A DNA stretch of 16,332 nucleotides. It comes from Dunaliella salina (lineage: Eukaryota > Chlorophyta > Chlorophyceae > Chlamydomonadales > Dunaliellaceae). This document shows, in pieces, positions 1 to 9,100 of this stretch. Position 1 is the stretch's first letter. Each line of letters opens with the position of its first letter. The notes under the pieces are model-generated. The model was not told where the DNA came from and ran no database searches. It worked only from the letters and a program-made list of their open reading frames with translations. The translations under genes and the position numbers were made by a program. The stretch spans positions 43,278-59,609 of the forward strand of contig MU070594.1 of NCBI GenBank assembly GCA_002284615.2. The letters are read 5' to 3'.

Positions 1-230
1 TAATGCTTTGGGAGTTGTATGCCTCCACACAATGTGCAAATGGAAAGATTCCGGCCTAATCCAGATGTATGTGACTCAAACATGGTTGTTACACGGCCGC
101 ACGGTCCAGCAACGCTAATGCAAACCTCATGACAAGACCGGTTCTCCCAATATCAATGCAAATTTTTTCTTCCTTGAGAAATTCTAGTCATACACAGCGC
201 TGGTTGAGGTAAAAAAAATTGGTCATTACA
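1..230 (-). repeat. 3' LTR, first 230 bases only (cut by window edge)
   Basis: Matches 10124-10353 base for base except at five sites and ends in the same ...GGTCATTACA (plus strand). On the element's own strand this is the start of the 3' LTR, beginning TGTAATGACC. Flanking DNA diverges immediately after position 230. The rest of this LTR, about 1 kb if it equals the 5' copy, lies left of the window. Confidence 0.9.
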
Positions 231-240
231 TATGTAACAA

Positions 241-253
241 CCTCCCCCCCCCC
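241..253 (-). promoter_or_regulatory. Polypurine tract of the LTR retrotransposon
   Basis: The plus strand shows CCTCCCCCCCCCC, which is a 13-base run of G and A on the element strand. It lies ten bases before the 3' LTR, where the primer for plus-strand DNA synthesis is expected. The spacer TTGTTACATA forms, with the LTR start, the palindrome TTACATATGTAA. Confidence 0.65.
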
Positions 254-479
254 AAGACGCTGGTAAGCGAGAAAATTCATGCATGTTCGGCTCGCTGACA
301 ACGAGAATGCAAAATGCAAGAGCCTAGGTTTCAATCAGATGCTCACACACCCACACACACATTTTTTTCCTTTTTTCACTTTTTGTTCAGTTCTGTGCTC
401 CTGTAAATGTGGGCACTTTGCAAAATGCAGTGATCAATCAACAACTCCCATAGATCATGACCAGCACTCTCTTAATGAT
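254..479. other. Element 3' untranslated stretch
   Basis: About 225 bases between the last pol stop codon and the polypurine tract. It holds a short CA-rich run (about 343-361) followed by T-runs. No convincing coding or RNA signal is seen. Confidence 0.5.
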
Positions 480-1131
480 TTAATTGCTCTGGTTAGGGGA
501 GTATGCTGGTGACTCCGGCATGTACCTGGGCTGGGCATCCTCGCTAGAGGAACCTTCAACGCTAATGGCTTGCGGCACGACTCCCTCACTTCCCTCTATG
601 GATAGCACATCCTGCCCTTCAGTCACTCGCGCATTGTGCCTCACGTATTCACTTCCCCCTTCATACCGGTTTGGCGGCTCTTGCTCTTGCTGGTCCGTCT
701 CCCAGAGCGCCGGTAGGCACTCTTGTACTGAGGGCAGCATGCTCAGTGCCCAAGAGGACATTTGGATGTCCCTCAAGGCGTTCCTCTCCTCAGCCAGCAC
801 ATGCGCCTCCAGCTCCGCTGATCAACTCAGGCACCAAGCTGCACTGCTGCAGCTCTGGCTGGCGGCTGATTTCCGCGCTAAATTTGAGGATGGCCCCCTG
901 TGCATAACTGCACATGGCGTGCGCTGCGGATGTCACCTTGGCTGGGTCTCCAGCTGTGACCAGGGTGACGTAGTTGTCGAGCCTGCGGAGTCCCTCTGCC
1001 AGATGTCCCAAGCCTGCCTCCGCCAGCTCCTCCTGCTGCCAAGGCTGTGCGAAGCGCAGTGTTATCTCCACTGTGTCTTCCTCGTTGATGGCTGTCTGGA
1101 TGTCTGTGCGCATGTCCTTCCAGGCAACCAA
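480..1131 (-). pseudogene. C-terminal pol region of the LTR element, frameshifted, function unknown
   Basis: Two overlapping minus-strand reading frames, 1131-790 and 800-480, join into one if a frameshift near 815 is allowed. The first begins with a W-K-D-M-R-T-D-I-Q-T-A-I string that matches the W-x-G-M-x-x-D-I stretch following the paired histidines in Ty3/gypsy integrases. What follows is about 200 residues rich in E, Q and S, with no D,D35E residues and no C-x2-C pair. It ends at a TAA at 480-482, just before the untranslated stretch, which is the expected end of pol. An internal deletion that removed the integrase core is the simplest reading. An unusual pol C-terminal extension is the alternative. 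I do not recognise this domain. Confidence 0.5.
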
Positions 1132-1512
1132 AGGCGAAGGGCGTCTGCCACTGCCCGGAAGCCCCGATGCCCCAGGTTGCTGTGTGCCTCCAAGGCCAGG
1201 ACCCTCCTCTCTTCCTTCTTGGGCACCAGCCGTCCGTCCCTGGTGCGTAGCCTCTCCTGCTTGTGATCCCAGCGGTAGCGTTTGGCCCTCTCTGTTGCCC
1301 TTATGGATGCGCTGCTGACGAGCCCTTGCAGAAGCTGGATGGTCTCCGTGTCATCTACGATGTCCAGGTACTTGGTTTGCTGGCCCTCAGTTGGTGTAGG
1401 TGGCTCCACTTCATGAGGCCGGCACTTGTGGCAAATGTACTCCTTCTCCAGCATCAGGTTGTCAGGCATGATGTCCTCTAAGCAATATTTGTGGAGCACT
1501 CCCTTGCATGAC
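1131..1512 (-). pseudogene. pol fragment: second half of PHD finger and integrase zinc-domain start
   Basis: Read leftward, this part first supplies the last half of a PHD finger: H-x2-C, then 16 residues, then C-H-K-C (about 1512-1421). A charged linker follows, and then the integrase N-terminal signature of Ty3/gypsy elements: a basic stretch, G-R-L-V-P-K, and A-H-S-N-L-G-H-R-G (about 1240-1150), which holds the paired histidines of the HHCC zinc domain. The frame then breaks near 1130, within ...L-R-L-W. It is separated from the rest of pol by the LINE at 1514-4454; both sides share the ten-base target duplication. The upstream half of the same finger is at 4465-4515. Integrase would insert the cDNA, but the CC pair and catalytic core are not found downstream. 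Confidence 0.75.
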
Positions 1513-1513
1513 T
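1504..1513. repeat. Target-site duplication, left copy (TTGCATGACT)
   Basis: Identical to 4455-4464. Joining the two sides at this ten-base word restores a continuous PHD-finger reading frame on the minus strand, so it marks the LINE insertion point. Confidence 0.85.
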
Positions 1514-2181
1514 TTCCTACCAACCCCCAGACAGATATCATGCCAACATGGAAGTGCGACATCATCATAAGAAGTGTTGACCTCATGAAGGGCCTTCTCC
1601 CTGACACATGTGAGGACATCGCCATGCCAGCAAAAATGCCAGAGGTAACCACCTCTGAATGCGCCTGCGTTTACAATACCAATGGCAAATGCGTGGGCAT
1701 GCTCACGATAGACAGGCTCAAGACCCTGCTTGAAGCCTATGAAGCTGCCAAAAAGGCAGGCTTTCATGACACCATCCAACCCTCTGTCCAGGATCCAGCA
1801 ACTGAAATCATGGGTCTGCTCTCCCGCCAAAAGGCTCAACAAAAAAATCTTTCTGCCCAAAGCAAAAAGACTTTTAATTCAAACATGCTTATCACTTCTT
1901 CCTGCATTCGCTCAGCCCTGCAGCAATGGTGCATGGTCTCAGTAGAGAGGTACTCCAGCCCTCTTGATTTTGAAAATACCTGCAACACCTATTTCAGTAC
2001 AAATAGCCGAGACCAAGTCTTTGGAGCACACACAGACGCTCTCTCAGTGCGCTTCACTGGTTTCTCCTTTTGCCATCCACCCCATGATGATGAAGCAATG
2101 TTCAAACTCATGCACCATGCAGTACATTCCTCCCTCCAAAGCACAGATCCAGTTGCCACCTTCATGCTCCTCCCTCACTGA
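1514..2181 (+). pseudogene. LINE ORF2 fragment between RT and RNase H, possible methyltransferase-like stretch
   Basis: Open plus-strand frame that enters from the insertion junction in mid-codon, so it has no genuine start. It ends at a TGA at 2179-2181, and the next coding stretch resumes in the same frame 24 bases later, so the two were once one protein. There is a helical stretch with L-L-E-A-Y-E-A-A-K-K (about 1717-1752). Near the end, F-S-F-C-H-P-P-H-D-D (about 2062-2091) is followed by an amphipathic helix and F-M-L-L-P. That layout recalls the N-P-P-F motif and following strand of PCIF1-type adenine N6-methyltransferases, but the Asn is His here and no cofactor-binding motif is seen. 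The methyltransferase idea is weak; membership of the LINE protein is firm. Confidence 0.6.
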
Positions 2182-2205
2182 AGAGGTTTCAGCTGCAACG
2201 CGTAT

Positions 2206-4332
2206 ATGAGCTGGCTCAGACATTACCCAGACATGGCAAAAGTACTTGCCAAATTCCGTGCGAGAAAAATCCAATTCCAGGCACCACAACACTGGTTTGA
2301 TACCATACCCAATCCTAACCCACCATCCTATCCTATGCAGCTCATTGTTGTGTGGAACCATAGTGCCAGAGTTATGCTAGACAGCGCAAACAGTGACTGG
2401 TTTTGGTCTTTTCAGCAAGATGTAAAGCCAGTTGCTCCAGAGACTATTTGGTTACCCTTGGATACTCCAAATCCAGTCTTACCACTGCAAACACANCAAC
2501 ACCTTGCATCAAACACTTGGAAGCAGAAATTCCAATCACTTCCCCCTGAAACCCATACCTGCTCGCACAAATGCCCTCAAGAAAGGGCAGCATTCACTCC
2601 TGCCAAGTACAGAAAGATATTCACACCCAAAATCAAGGATTGGAGGGAAATAACATACACTGATGGCAGTGTAATCAAACGCAAAGATGATGATTCCCCA
2701 CCACTATCAGGCTCAGGTGTCTACAAACCAGAAAGAGACACAACTCAAACCTCTCAGCACTTGCAACTGCACATAAAACCCAATGGCCATGGGCCTACCA
2801 ACACTATTACGAGAGCAGAGCTTGTGGGTATCCTGGTGGCGCTCCAATACGAACAAACCAAAATTGCCACTGATAGCGCATCCTGCATCTTTCAAATCTC
2901 AAATCAAACCCTTCATCCCATGCGTATGAGATACCACCTACATGCAGAGCTCATACATGCAATATTAAACATAGTAGAGCACTCCCCTCATCCTATCCAC
3001 TTCTATAAAGTCAAAGCCCACTCTGGCATCATTGGAAACGAGGGGGCTGATGCTTGCGCTCACTCTGCAGCCCTCTCTGACACAGTAGACATTACACTTC
3101 CGGACGCCAGGGACCCTTTCCACAACTTCTATTGGCTTTCATTAAAGAATTCCACACAAAATGACGACAGGCGCCGCTTCCACACCCTTCCGATGGAATA
3201 TCTCACCAACTTAAGTGACAAACTTAAAACACACATGCACAAAAAACACAGACTAGGCTGTGCTGACACCTCTGGCTACCACTACCAGAGATGGCAGAAG
3301 CTTAACGATGCTGCACCATCCACCAACAACACAAACAATCAAGCCCACAACTCTACCTCTCAGCTTGCAAACAAGGAAATCAGCAACTCCTTCTGGAAAA
3401 ATCCAAAGATTACCCTTAAACAACAAATCAATCTCATGAAATATCGAACAAATACANTGTACACACANGNCNATGCCTCTAACTTTAACTTCTCNTGTTC
3501 TGATAGGTGCCCACTNTGTGCAAGTACNGATAACATTTATCATGTTCTGCTTAGGTGNACCAACCCAACAATGANTGGGATGCACACAAANAGACACCAC
3601 GCAGCCCTTACTCTTNNTATAGNAGCCCTCAGCAAAGGCCGNTTTGGCTCATCCCTCATTAGCATGGATGGCTGCAACCGTGACAGACTTCTGGATCAAG
3701 GCATACAAGTCCCTGAAAACACCTCTCGCGCTNTTCCAGACTGGGTTTTCCCAAATGGCGCTGCCNCACCTGTTCGGCATACAAGCCGCCCTGATGCTCT
3801 TTTTGTGCGGCACATCCCAGGCAGACAAGCCCAACTTGATCCTACCAAGATTCTACCACAAAATGGAGACATTCACCTTGTTGAACTTAAATTCTGCTCC
3901 GACACTAATCCTGCCAGCGCCTTGGAGCGTGCACAAACTCAACATTCCCACACCATTAGCAGACTTAAAACACGCAGCTTAAGAAACGCAAACAGGAATA
4001 ATAAAGTGACTTTGCACACCATCTTAATTGGTGTTGGAGGCACATTTTACAACAACTACACTATTACACCTCTTATAAATCTGGTCCTGACCAAACAAAA
4101 AGCTGAATCACTAGCTTCCCAACTCAGAGACCATGCCATCCAAAGATTATCCACCATCATTAACACAAGACATGCACTTTGTCTTCAGGGAGCATCTGGG
4201 AGGGGAGGGTTTGCTGGGCGCGCGGCGGCGGCTGAGGATGGAAGAAGGAGGGTCCGAGCGCACAGGGGCATGGCGGCCAATCCCCCAGATCCCCCGGGGT
4301 ACCCATTAGTTCTGTTTCCTGCTCTCTCCTAG
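2206..4332 (+). pseudogene. LINE ORF2 C-terminal part: RNase H, CCHC finger, PD-(D/E)xK endonuclease
   Basis: A 708-codon open frame, in frame with the fragment before it but cut off by a TGA. Numbering from 2206, RNase HI residues are complete: T-D-G-S (D153), E205 in E-L-V-G-I-L, D223 in T-D-S-A, and D282 in G-N-E-G-A-D-A. A CCHC knuckle follows: C435, C438, H446 and residue 451, where an n base allows Cys. Next comes R-P-D-A-L (D530) and V-E-L-K (E560, K562), the PD-(D/E)xK core of restriction-like endonucleases that nick the target in RLE-type LINEs. RNase H would remove template RNA. The last 60 codons are GC-rich and low in complexity. Ambiguous bases fall in the finger region. The start shown is only the first Met after the stop; the real protein began outside this truncated copy. 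Confidence 0.8.
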
Positions 4333-4454
4333 GCTGGTTTTGTCTAGTTTAGGTGGAGGGCCTCTTGGTGAGGCCTCTAACTTTTGTTAGGGGTTCTTCC
4401 CTTAATGCACGCGGCCTCGAGACTGCGTAGACTTTTCTTTTCTTTTCTTTCTCT
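4333..4454 (+). other. LINE 3' UTR with stem-loop and (CTTTT)n tail
   Basis: Non-coding end of the LINE. It contains CTTAATGCACGC, a small stem ACGC/GCGT (4409-4412 with 4425-4428), then TAGACTTTT and a CTTTT-type repeat up to the target duplication. The same two words flanking a stem-loop recur at 10375-10430, so this is a conserved 3' end that the reverse transcriptase may recognise (inference). Confidence 0.7.
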
Positions 4455-4464
4455 TTGCATGACT
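4455..4464. repeat. Target-site duplication, right copy (TTGCATGACT)
   Basis: Ten bases identical to 1504-1513, directly after the LINE's simple-repeat tail. On the minus strand they encode part of the C-x2-C pair in the PHD finger of pol. Confidence 0.85.
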
Positions 4465-4778
4465 CACATACAAGAAGGTTGTCTGGGTCGTTGTCAATCC
4501 CGCAGATGCCACACTTGGCGTCAGCTTCAATGGGCTCTCCATCTTCATCCGCGTCCGCGTCCTCCTGGGTGTGGTACTTGGGCATGGGGTAGTCTGCCGG
4601 CAGCCCTTTGCGTTGTCCGCCTGCCTCCATTGCTGCATCTTCCCCAGCAACTCCAGATGGTTCAGCATCTGCCTTCTCCGGCGTAGTCGGTGGGGTGGTC
4701 TTGAACATGAAGATGCGCGGCGCGCATGTAACGTTGTTTGCTGTCGCTGTAGCTGAGGCGGTCTTCTCCCCCCCCCCC
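4465..4778 (-). pseudogene. pol fragment: acidic linker and first half of PHD finger
   Basis: After an 11-base G run on the element strand (4778-4768), the pol frame continues in a different phase. It runs through a proline- and acid-rich linker (E-D-A-D-A-D-E-D-G-E) to C-G-I-C, eleven residues, then C-E-S-C (about 4515-4458). These are the first four zinc ligands of a PHD finger. The other four are at 1512-1421, beyond the LINE. The frame change lies in a homopolymer, so it may be a sequencing slip rather than a true mutation. PHD fingers usually read histone H3 tails, so here the module might guide integration to chromatin (inference). Confidence 0.8.
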
Positions 4779-7574
4779 AAAGGTGCGGGTACGCGCCATG
4801 ATGCTGTCCATGATGGGCTCTGGGAAGTCATGCTCTTCTTGGCAGTCATGAGAAGGTGGCTCCCTGGAGAGGATGTCTGCGTTGCCGTTCCACTTGCCCC
4901 TCTTGTAGACAATGCTGTACTTGTAGTCGGACAGCAGAACCGCCAGCCGTCCCAGCTTGTTATTGGTATCCTTGTTCTTGGCCAGGTAGCTGAGTGCCTC
5001 ATGGTCCGTGTAGATGATGAAGTAGTTGTCGTAGTACAGGTACCTGTAGAAGTATTTGACACCATAGGCGAGGGCTGCAAGCTCACCCATTGTGGCGCTT
5101 AGCTTTGCCTCCGCAACGGTGGTTATCCTGGAAGCAAAGGCCACAGGCCTTTTGTTGCCGTCTTCATCATCTTGGCTGAGCACAGCTGCCAATGCTGTTG
5201 CTAAGAAGTCCACTGCGAGCTTGAATGGTTTGCTGAAGTCTGGGGCCCACAGCGTAAGTTTCTCCCTGATCTCCTTCTTCAGCTGATCTGTAGCCGCCTG
5301 GCACTCCTTGGTCCACTTGAAGGGGGTGTCCTTGTGCAGCAGATTCCTGAGCGGCTTGGTGGCTTTGGCCAGGTTGTGCTTGAACCTGTGCCCATAATAG
5401 CTGACAAACCCCAAGAAGCGCTGAGTGTGCTCCTTGCTCAGCCACGGCTTCATGTTGTCCACTGCTGCTGTCTTTTCTGGGTCTGTGCTCAGCATGCCGT
5501 TCTCTAGGATGAAACCAGTGAACTTGGCCTTGGTAGAGAAGAAGGTGCATTTTGCAGGGCTGATCTGCAAGTTGAAATCCTCCATGCGCTGCAACACTGC
5601 CCCAATGACCTCCAAATGCTGCTCGTAGTCTAGAGCTGTGTGCGCTATGCAGTCATCAAAATACTTGCTGACATGCTGCAATCCCCCCATAGCAATGTCC
5701 ATACCTCGCATGAAGGTGGCTGGTGCGTTCTTGAGGCCCATGGGCATCCTTGTATACTGGTAGAAGCCGTCCCTGGTCTGGAAGGCTGTGATTGCCTTGC
5801 TCTCCTCATCCAGATGAATCTGGTAGAACGCTCCTTTGATGTCAAACTTGCTGAACAGGGCTGCTCCCGCTGCATTCTCAACCACTTCGCTCACCACTGG
5901 CATTGGGTAGCGATCATCAATACTGCGCTTGTTGACAGGGCGGTAGTCCACCACGGCTCGGTAGACATCTTCTGATGGCAAATCTTGGCGCTGAACTCCC
6001 TCTGGGATCTTCTTGGGTAGACACATCGCTTGAGAGCACCAGGGTGAGGCGCTGTCCTCTAAAATGCCCACGCTGTACTGATCCCTGGCCATTTGTGCAA
6101 TGATGTTTTCCTGCACGGGTGACCTCTTGTAGGGCCGTGCCACGGCTGGCTGTGCTCCTTCCTTGAGTATGATGCGGTGGGGTGGCAGGCGTGCTGGCTC
6201 ATCAAGGTCCTCCATGCTCAAGGCAAATGCTCTGCGATGCTTCTGCAGCTGCTCCACTAGTGCCTTCTGAATGTGCTCAGGTGTGTCTTTACCCACTTGC
6301 ACTGGCATAGGGAAGCCAGGGACCTCCACCTTCACGAAGTCTCCATCCCCCTCTCCAGACTTGGACGCGCTGAATAGGTACGCGCAGTCGTCCTCCTCCT
6401 TGGTCTCCTCCATTGGTGGTCCAAAAACCTTGAACTGCTCCCCCAGGTAGTCTTCCTCAGGCTCTCCAAGCTCGCTTCTGTTATCCCCATCCTCCACAAG
6501 CAGTGGCATCTCCAGCAACATTTCAGCCAGCGTGACTGCTCCATCATCCTTTGTTCCGCTGCTACTGTTGCTGTCACTGTGGCTGCTATTGCTGCTATCT
6601 TCACTGTCGCTGTCCCCCAGCCTGCTGCTCATCATGTGCAGTGGGTCCTTGCGCTGGCCAGTGACTGCCAAGACATGCATCATGACCTCGTAGAATGCTT
6701 CTGTCAGCGAGCTGGTGATGATCCTTCCTTGTTCCAGGCACTTGATTGTGAGTCTCACCACCTTTTCCCAAAACTCCAGCTGCTGATCAGAAACGCAGGA
6801 ACCCCCCAGGACCTTCTCTGACTGGATGAGATTGAGCAGGTTGCTAGCCATAGCTGCATTAGGTGGAGCTTTGGAATCAATAGCACGCACTGCATCTGAG
6901 GCCTCCAGGTTGACTAGTTCATGGTTGCGCGTAGTGACAGGTCCCAAAGATGGCGGTTCCTCAGCGGACATGGTCATCTTCAAAGCTGGGATGTTCATCC
7001 TTATGAAGCTGTCCTTCATAACCTCCAGCGTGTTGCTCCTCGTGTCGATGACTCCTCCAATAGCGCGTAGCCAAGGTAGCCCCATGAGGATAGAGCAGGC
7101 TGCGTCATCTTGGTCATCATTCACCACGAAGTCTGTGTGCACTCCAACGCCGTCAGGGCCTCCCACCTTGACATTGGCTGAAGTAACGCCCTCTGCTGTC
7201 CTTGGTGTGCAGTCCACGCCTTTGTAGCGCACCAAGCTGGGGCGCACATCCAAGCGCAGGGCCCTGGCTGCTTGTGGTGGCATGACATTGTACTGGGCTC
7301 CAGTGTCCAGCGTGAGTTTTTGTCCGATGCCATTGATGTAGCCATGGATGTTCAGTAGACCTTCTGGGATAGGGCTCTCCACAAACTGGCTGGCGTTGTT
7401 GATCCTGGAGGTAGGCCTTTGCATTGCTCCAAGGCGCGGCTGCTGCTGTTGCTGCAAGTTGGCTGCCTCCAATTGCTGCAATGCTGTTGCGCGCTGATCA
7501 CAAAGGTTAAAGTGTGCTGCCAATCTCTGACGCAAGGACAAGCTGGCGCAAAGCATGAGCTCCTGGGTGACATG
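4768..7574 (-). CDS. pol: Pol polyprotein: protease, reverse transcriptase, RNase H
   Basis: Minus-strand frame opening after a TAG at about 7575; the first Met is at 7556 and is used for numbering. The aspartic protease has L-T-L-D-T-G-A at 82-88. A linker of about 270 residues follows, with a Ser/Asp-rich stretch (315-335). RT covers about 470-700, with F-D-I-K-G-A-F-Y-Q-I (571-580) and Y-F-D-D (632-635) as the catalytic box; the second residue is Phe, where V, I, A or M is usual. RNase H covers about 775-895, with D782, E825, D851 (T-D-H-E-A-L) and D894 all present. The clean frame ends near the 11-base G run, after which the reading phase changes. Pol lies in the -1 frame relative to gag, overlapping gag's open frame, so it would need frameshifting. 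The polyprotein copies the element RNA into cDNA. Confidence 0.88.
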
Positions 7575-9052
7575 CTAACCTTTGTCTTGTTCATGACGCG
7601 CTCCGCAAGAATTTGCAGGGGATCTTCCACGCGCGGGGTCATTTGTGCAGGAGCAGGCGCGTTGTCCCGGCGCTCCACTCGTTGCTCTCCCATAGGCGGT
7701 GCAGGTGTAGCTCTTGTTGCGGGTGCTCGTCCTCCTCCTCCATGCGGTTGCTGCTGATTTGCTGCCCACTCCATAGGCATGGGTGCCCTGCTAGCCCAGG
7801 GTGAGGAGGCTGCAACACGAGCAGGTGCTGATGCTCCAAAAGGTCCCTCAAAGTAATCCTCCTCATCAGCAAAACGCACTCGCCTTTCTGATGCTCTGCC
7901 GTTGCCCGCAGTGGTAGTGCTCTTGGTGTAGGCAGGTGGTGGGGCAGGCTCTGTGTAGACAGGTCTTGCGGCAGCGCTGTTCTCCAGCTCCTCTTCCGGC
8001 TGTCGCAGGTCTTCTTCATGAGGTCCATACTCCTCCTCTGGCATGTAGACCACGTTCATGCGGGCGCCTGGGCGTGCTGGGCCTCCTCCTGGTCCATCCC
8101 TTCTTGGCCCCCTGTCATCACGCCCGGGTGGTCTTGCTTCAGCTCCACGCAGGAAGTCCAAGCGCATCTGAGCCATCTGGCGCTCCAAAGCTGCCATCTG
8201 GTCCTTGTGCTCCTTGTCCTTTTGGCGCTGGCGGCGCTGCTCTTCCTCCCTCTCCTTGCGCAGCTTGAGCTCCATCTTGGCCTCCATCTCTGCCTCCTTC
8301 TTCATGTCTTGAGTGTAGTTGTAGGCTGATGCATGCTTCTCTGACCTTGTGTAGAATTTGAAGGGCTTGGACTGGTCTTCTTGCCGCCGCTCCCTAAGGG
8401 GCGGGATAGCCACCTCGGTGTACAGGGGCTCAGGGTAGTCCGGGTCCAGAGTGCTTGCGGAGTCAAACGTGTAGACGATGTACCGCAGCTCGTCCACAGC
8501 CTCCTCCACTGAGTTTGGCCTCCTTAGCTTGAGCTGATGTCGGATGTCAGGGTGGTGGATGCTCTCGAGGAAGGCCATCAATTGCTGCTTGTTGTCTGTA
8601 GCAAAGTTGAGATCCCTGCACAGGCGTACGAACTTGGCTCCATAGGTCCTCACATCCATGGGGGGAGCCCAGGACAGGTTCTTGAACTCGTACAGTAGGT
8701 CTTCTTCGCGTGGTCCCCAGCGCTTGGAGAAGTCCAGCTTGAAGTCCTCCCAGGTCCGGAACTTGTACTCGAACATCCACCAGTCGAGTGCCTCTCCAGT
8801 AAGCACGCTCTCCACAAGTCTTGAGCCGTCCATGTTCTTGGAGGTCCAAAGGTCTTCGTATCTTGCCTTGAGGATGTCAAGTTGCTTCAGCACGCAGTAC
8901 GGCCACTGGTCGGGTCGCCCACTGAACAGCTCGATCTTCTTCAAGTCCCACTCCAGGCCCCTCTCCAGTCGCTTGAGGTTGGCCATCGTCAGCTGGGTGG
9001 TCGTGTGGTGCTCGCTGGAGTCCATCTTGGGCTTCAGGCGTCGACGTCCCAC
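7575..9052 (-). CDS. gag: Gag structural protein of the LTR element
   Basis: Minus-strand frame with Met at 9052 or Met10; the downstream Met begins M-D-S-S. Residues 75-200 look like a retrotransposon gag (capsid) domain, with E-A-L-D-W-W (87-92), a helical R-T-W-E-D-F-K-L-D-F-S-K-R-W and Y-G-A-K-F-V-R-L. Residues about 249-302 form a very charged, Lys/Glu/Gln-rich probable coiled coil. The C-terminal third is rich in Pro, Arg and Ala. No C-x2-C-x4-H-x4-C zinc knuckle is visible, so RNA binding may rest on the Arg-rich stretch. The open frame continues to 7352, but after about 7575 the protein-like signal moves to the -1 frame (pol). Gag would build the virus-like particle in which reverse transcription occurs. 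Confidence 0.82.
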
Positions 9053-9075
9053 AGTGCTCCCAAAAATCGCCGAAC

Positions 9076-9093
9076 TTCCCGGCGGCCCCCCCA
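9076..9093 (-). promoter_or_regulatory. Possible primer-binding site
   Basis: On the element strand, TGGGGGGGCCGCCGGGAA starts seven bases after the LTR end ...TACA. A PBS should begin TGG, to pair with the CCA end of a tRNA, and lie just inside the 5' LTR. The matching tRNA is not identified, and the T-arm spacing does not fit a standard tRNA well, so this is tentative. Confidence 0.4.
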
Positions 9094-9100
9094 GAATTTA

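Larger units (their letters stand above)
1514..4454 (+). mobile_element. 5'-truncated LINE with RNase H and restriction-like endonuclease
   Basis: A 2,941-base plus-strand insertion in the gypsy pol gene. It is bounded by the duplication TTGCATGACT, begins in mid-frame, and ends with a stem-loop and a (CTTTT)n tail. Truncation at the 5' side with a simple-repeat tail is typical of target-primed reverse transcription. Its coding part has RNase H, a CCHC finger and a PD-(D/E)xK endonuclease, but no reverse transcriptase core, which would have lain upstream. The domain order resembles the C-terminal half of RLE-type LINEs with RNase H, such as Dualen/RandI (inference). Many n bases between 3457 and 3766 suggest a multi-copy family collapsed in the consensus. 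Confidence 0.85.

Noticed and set aside
343..361. CA-rich run
   Set aside because: Simple repeat of a kind common in untranslated ends; no further structure.
484..1266. Long plus-strand open frame of 260 codons
   Set aside because: It is the antisense of the gypsy pol C-terminal region; composition rich in S, C and L and no family signal.
4608..5102. Plus-strand open frame over the pol RNase H region
   Set aside because: Antisense shadow of the RT/RNase H coding sequence, whose motifs are clear on the minus strand.
7352..7574. C-terminal extension of gag beyond 7575
   Set aside because: The protein-like reading moves to the -1 frame (pol) here; the gag frame is C/S-rich shadow.
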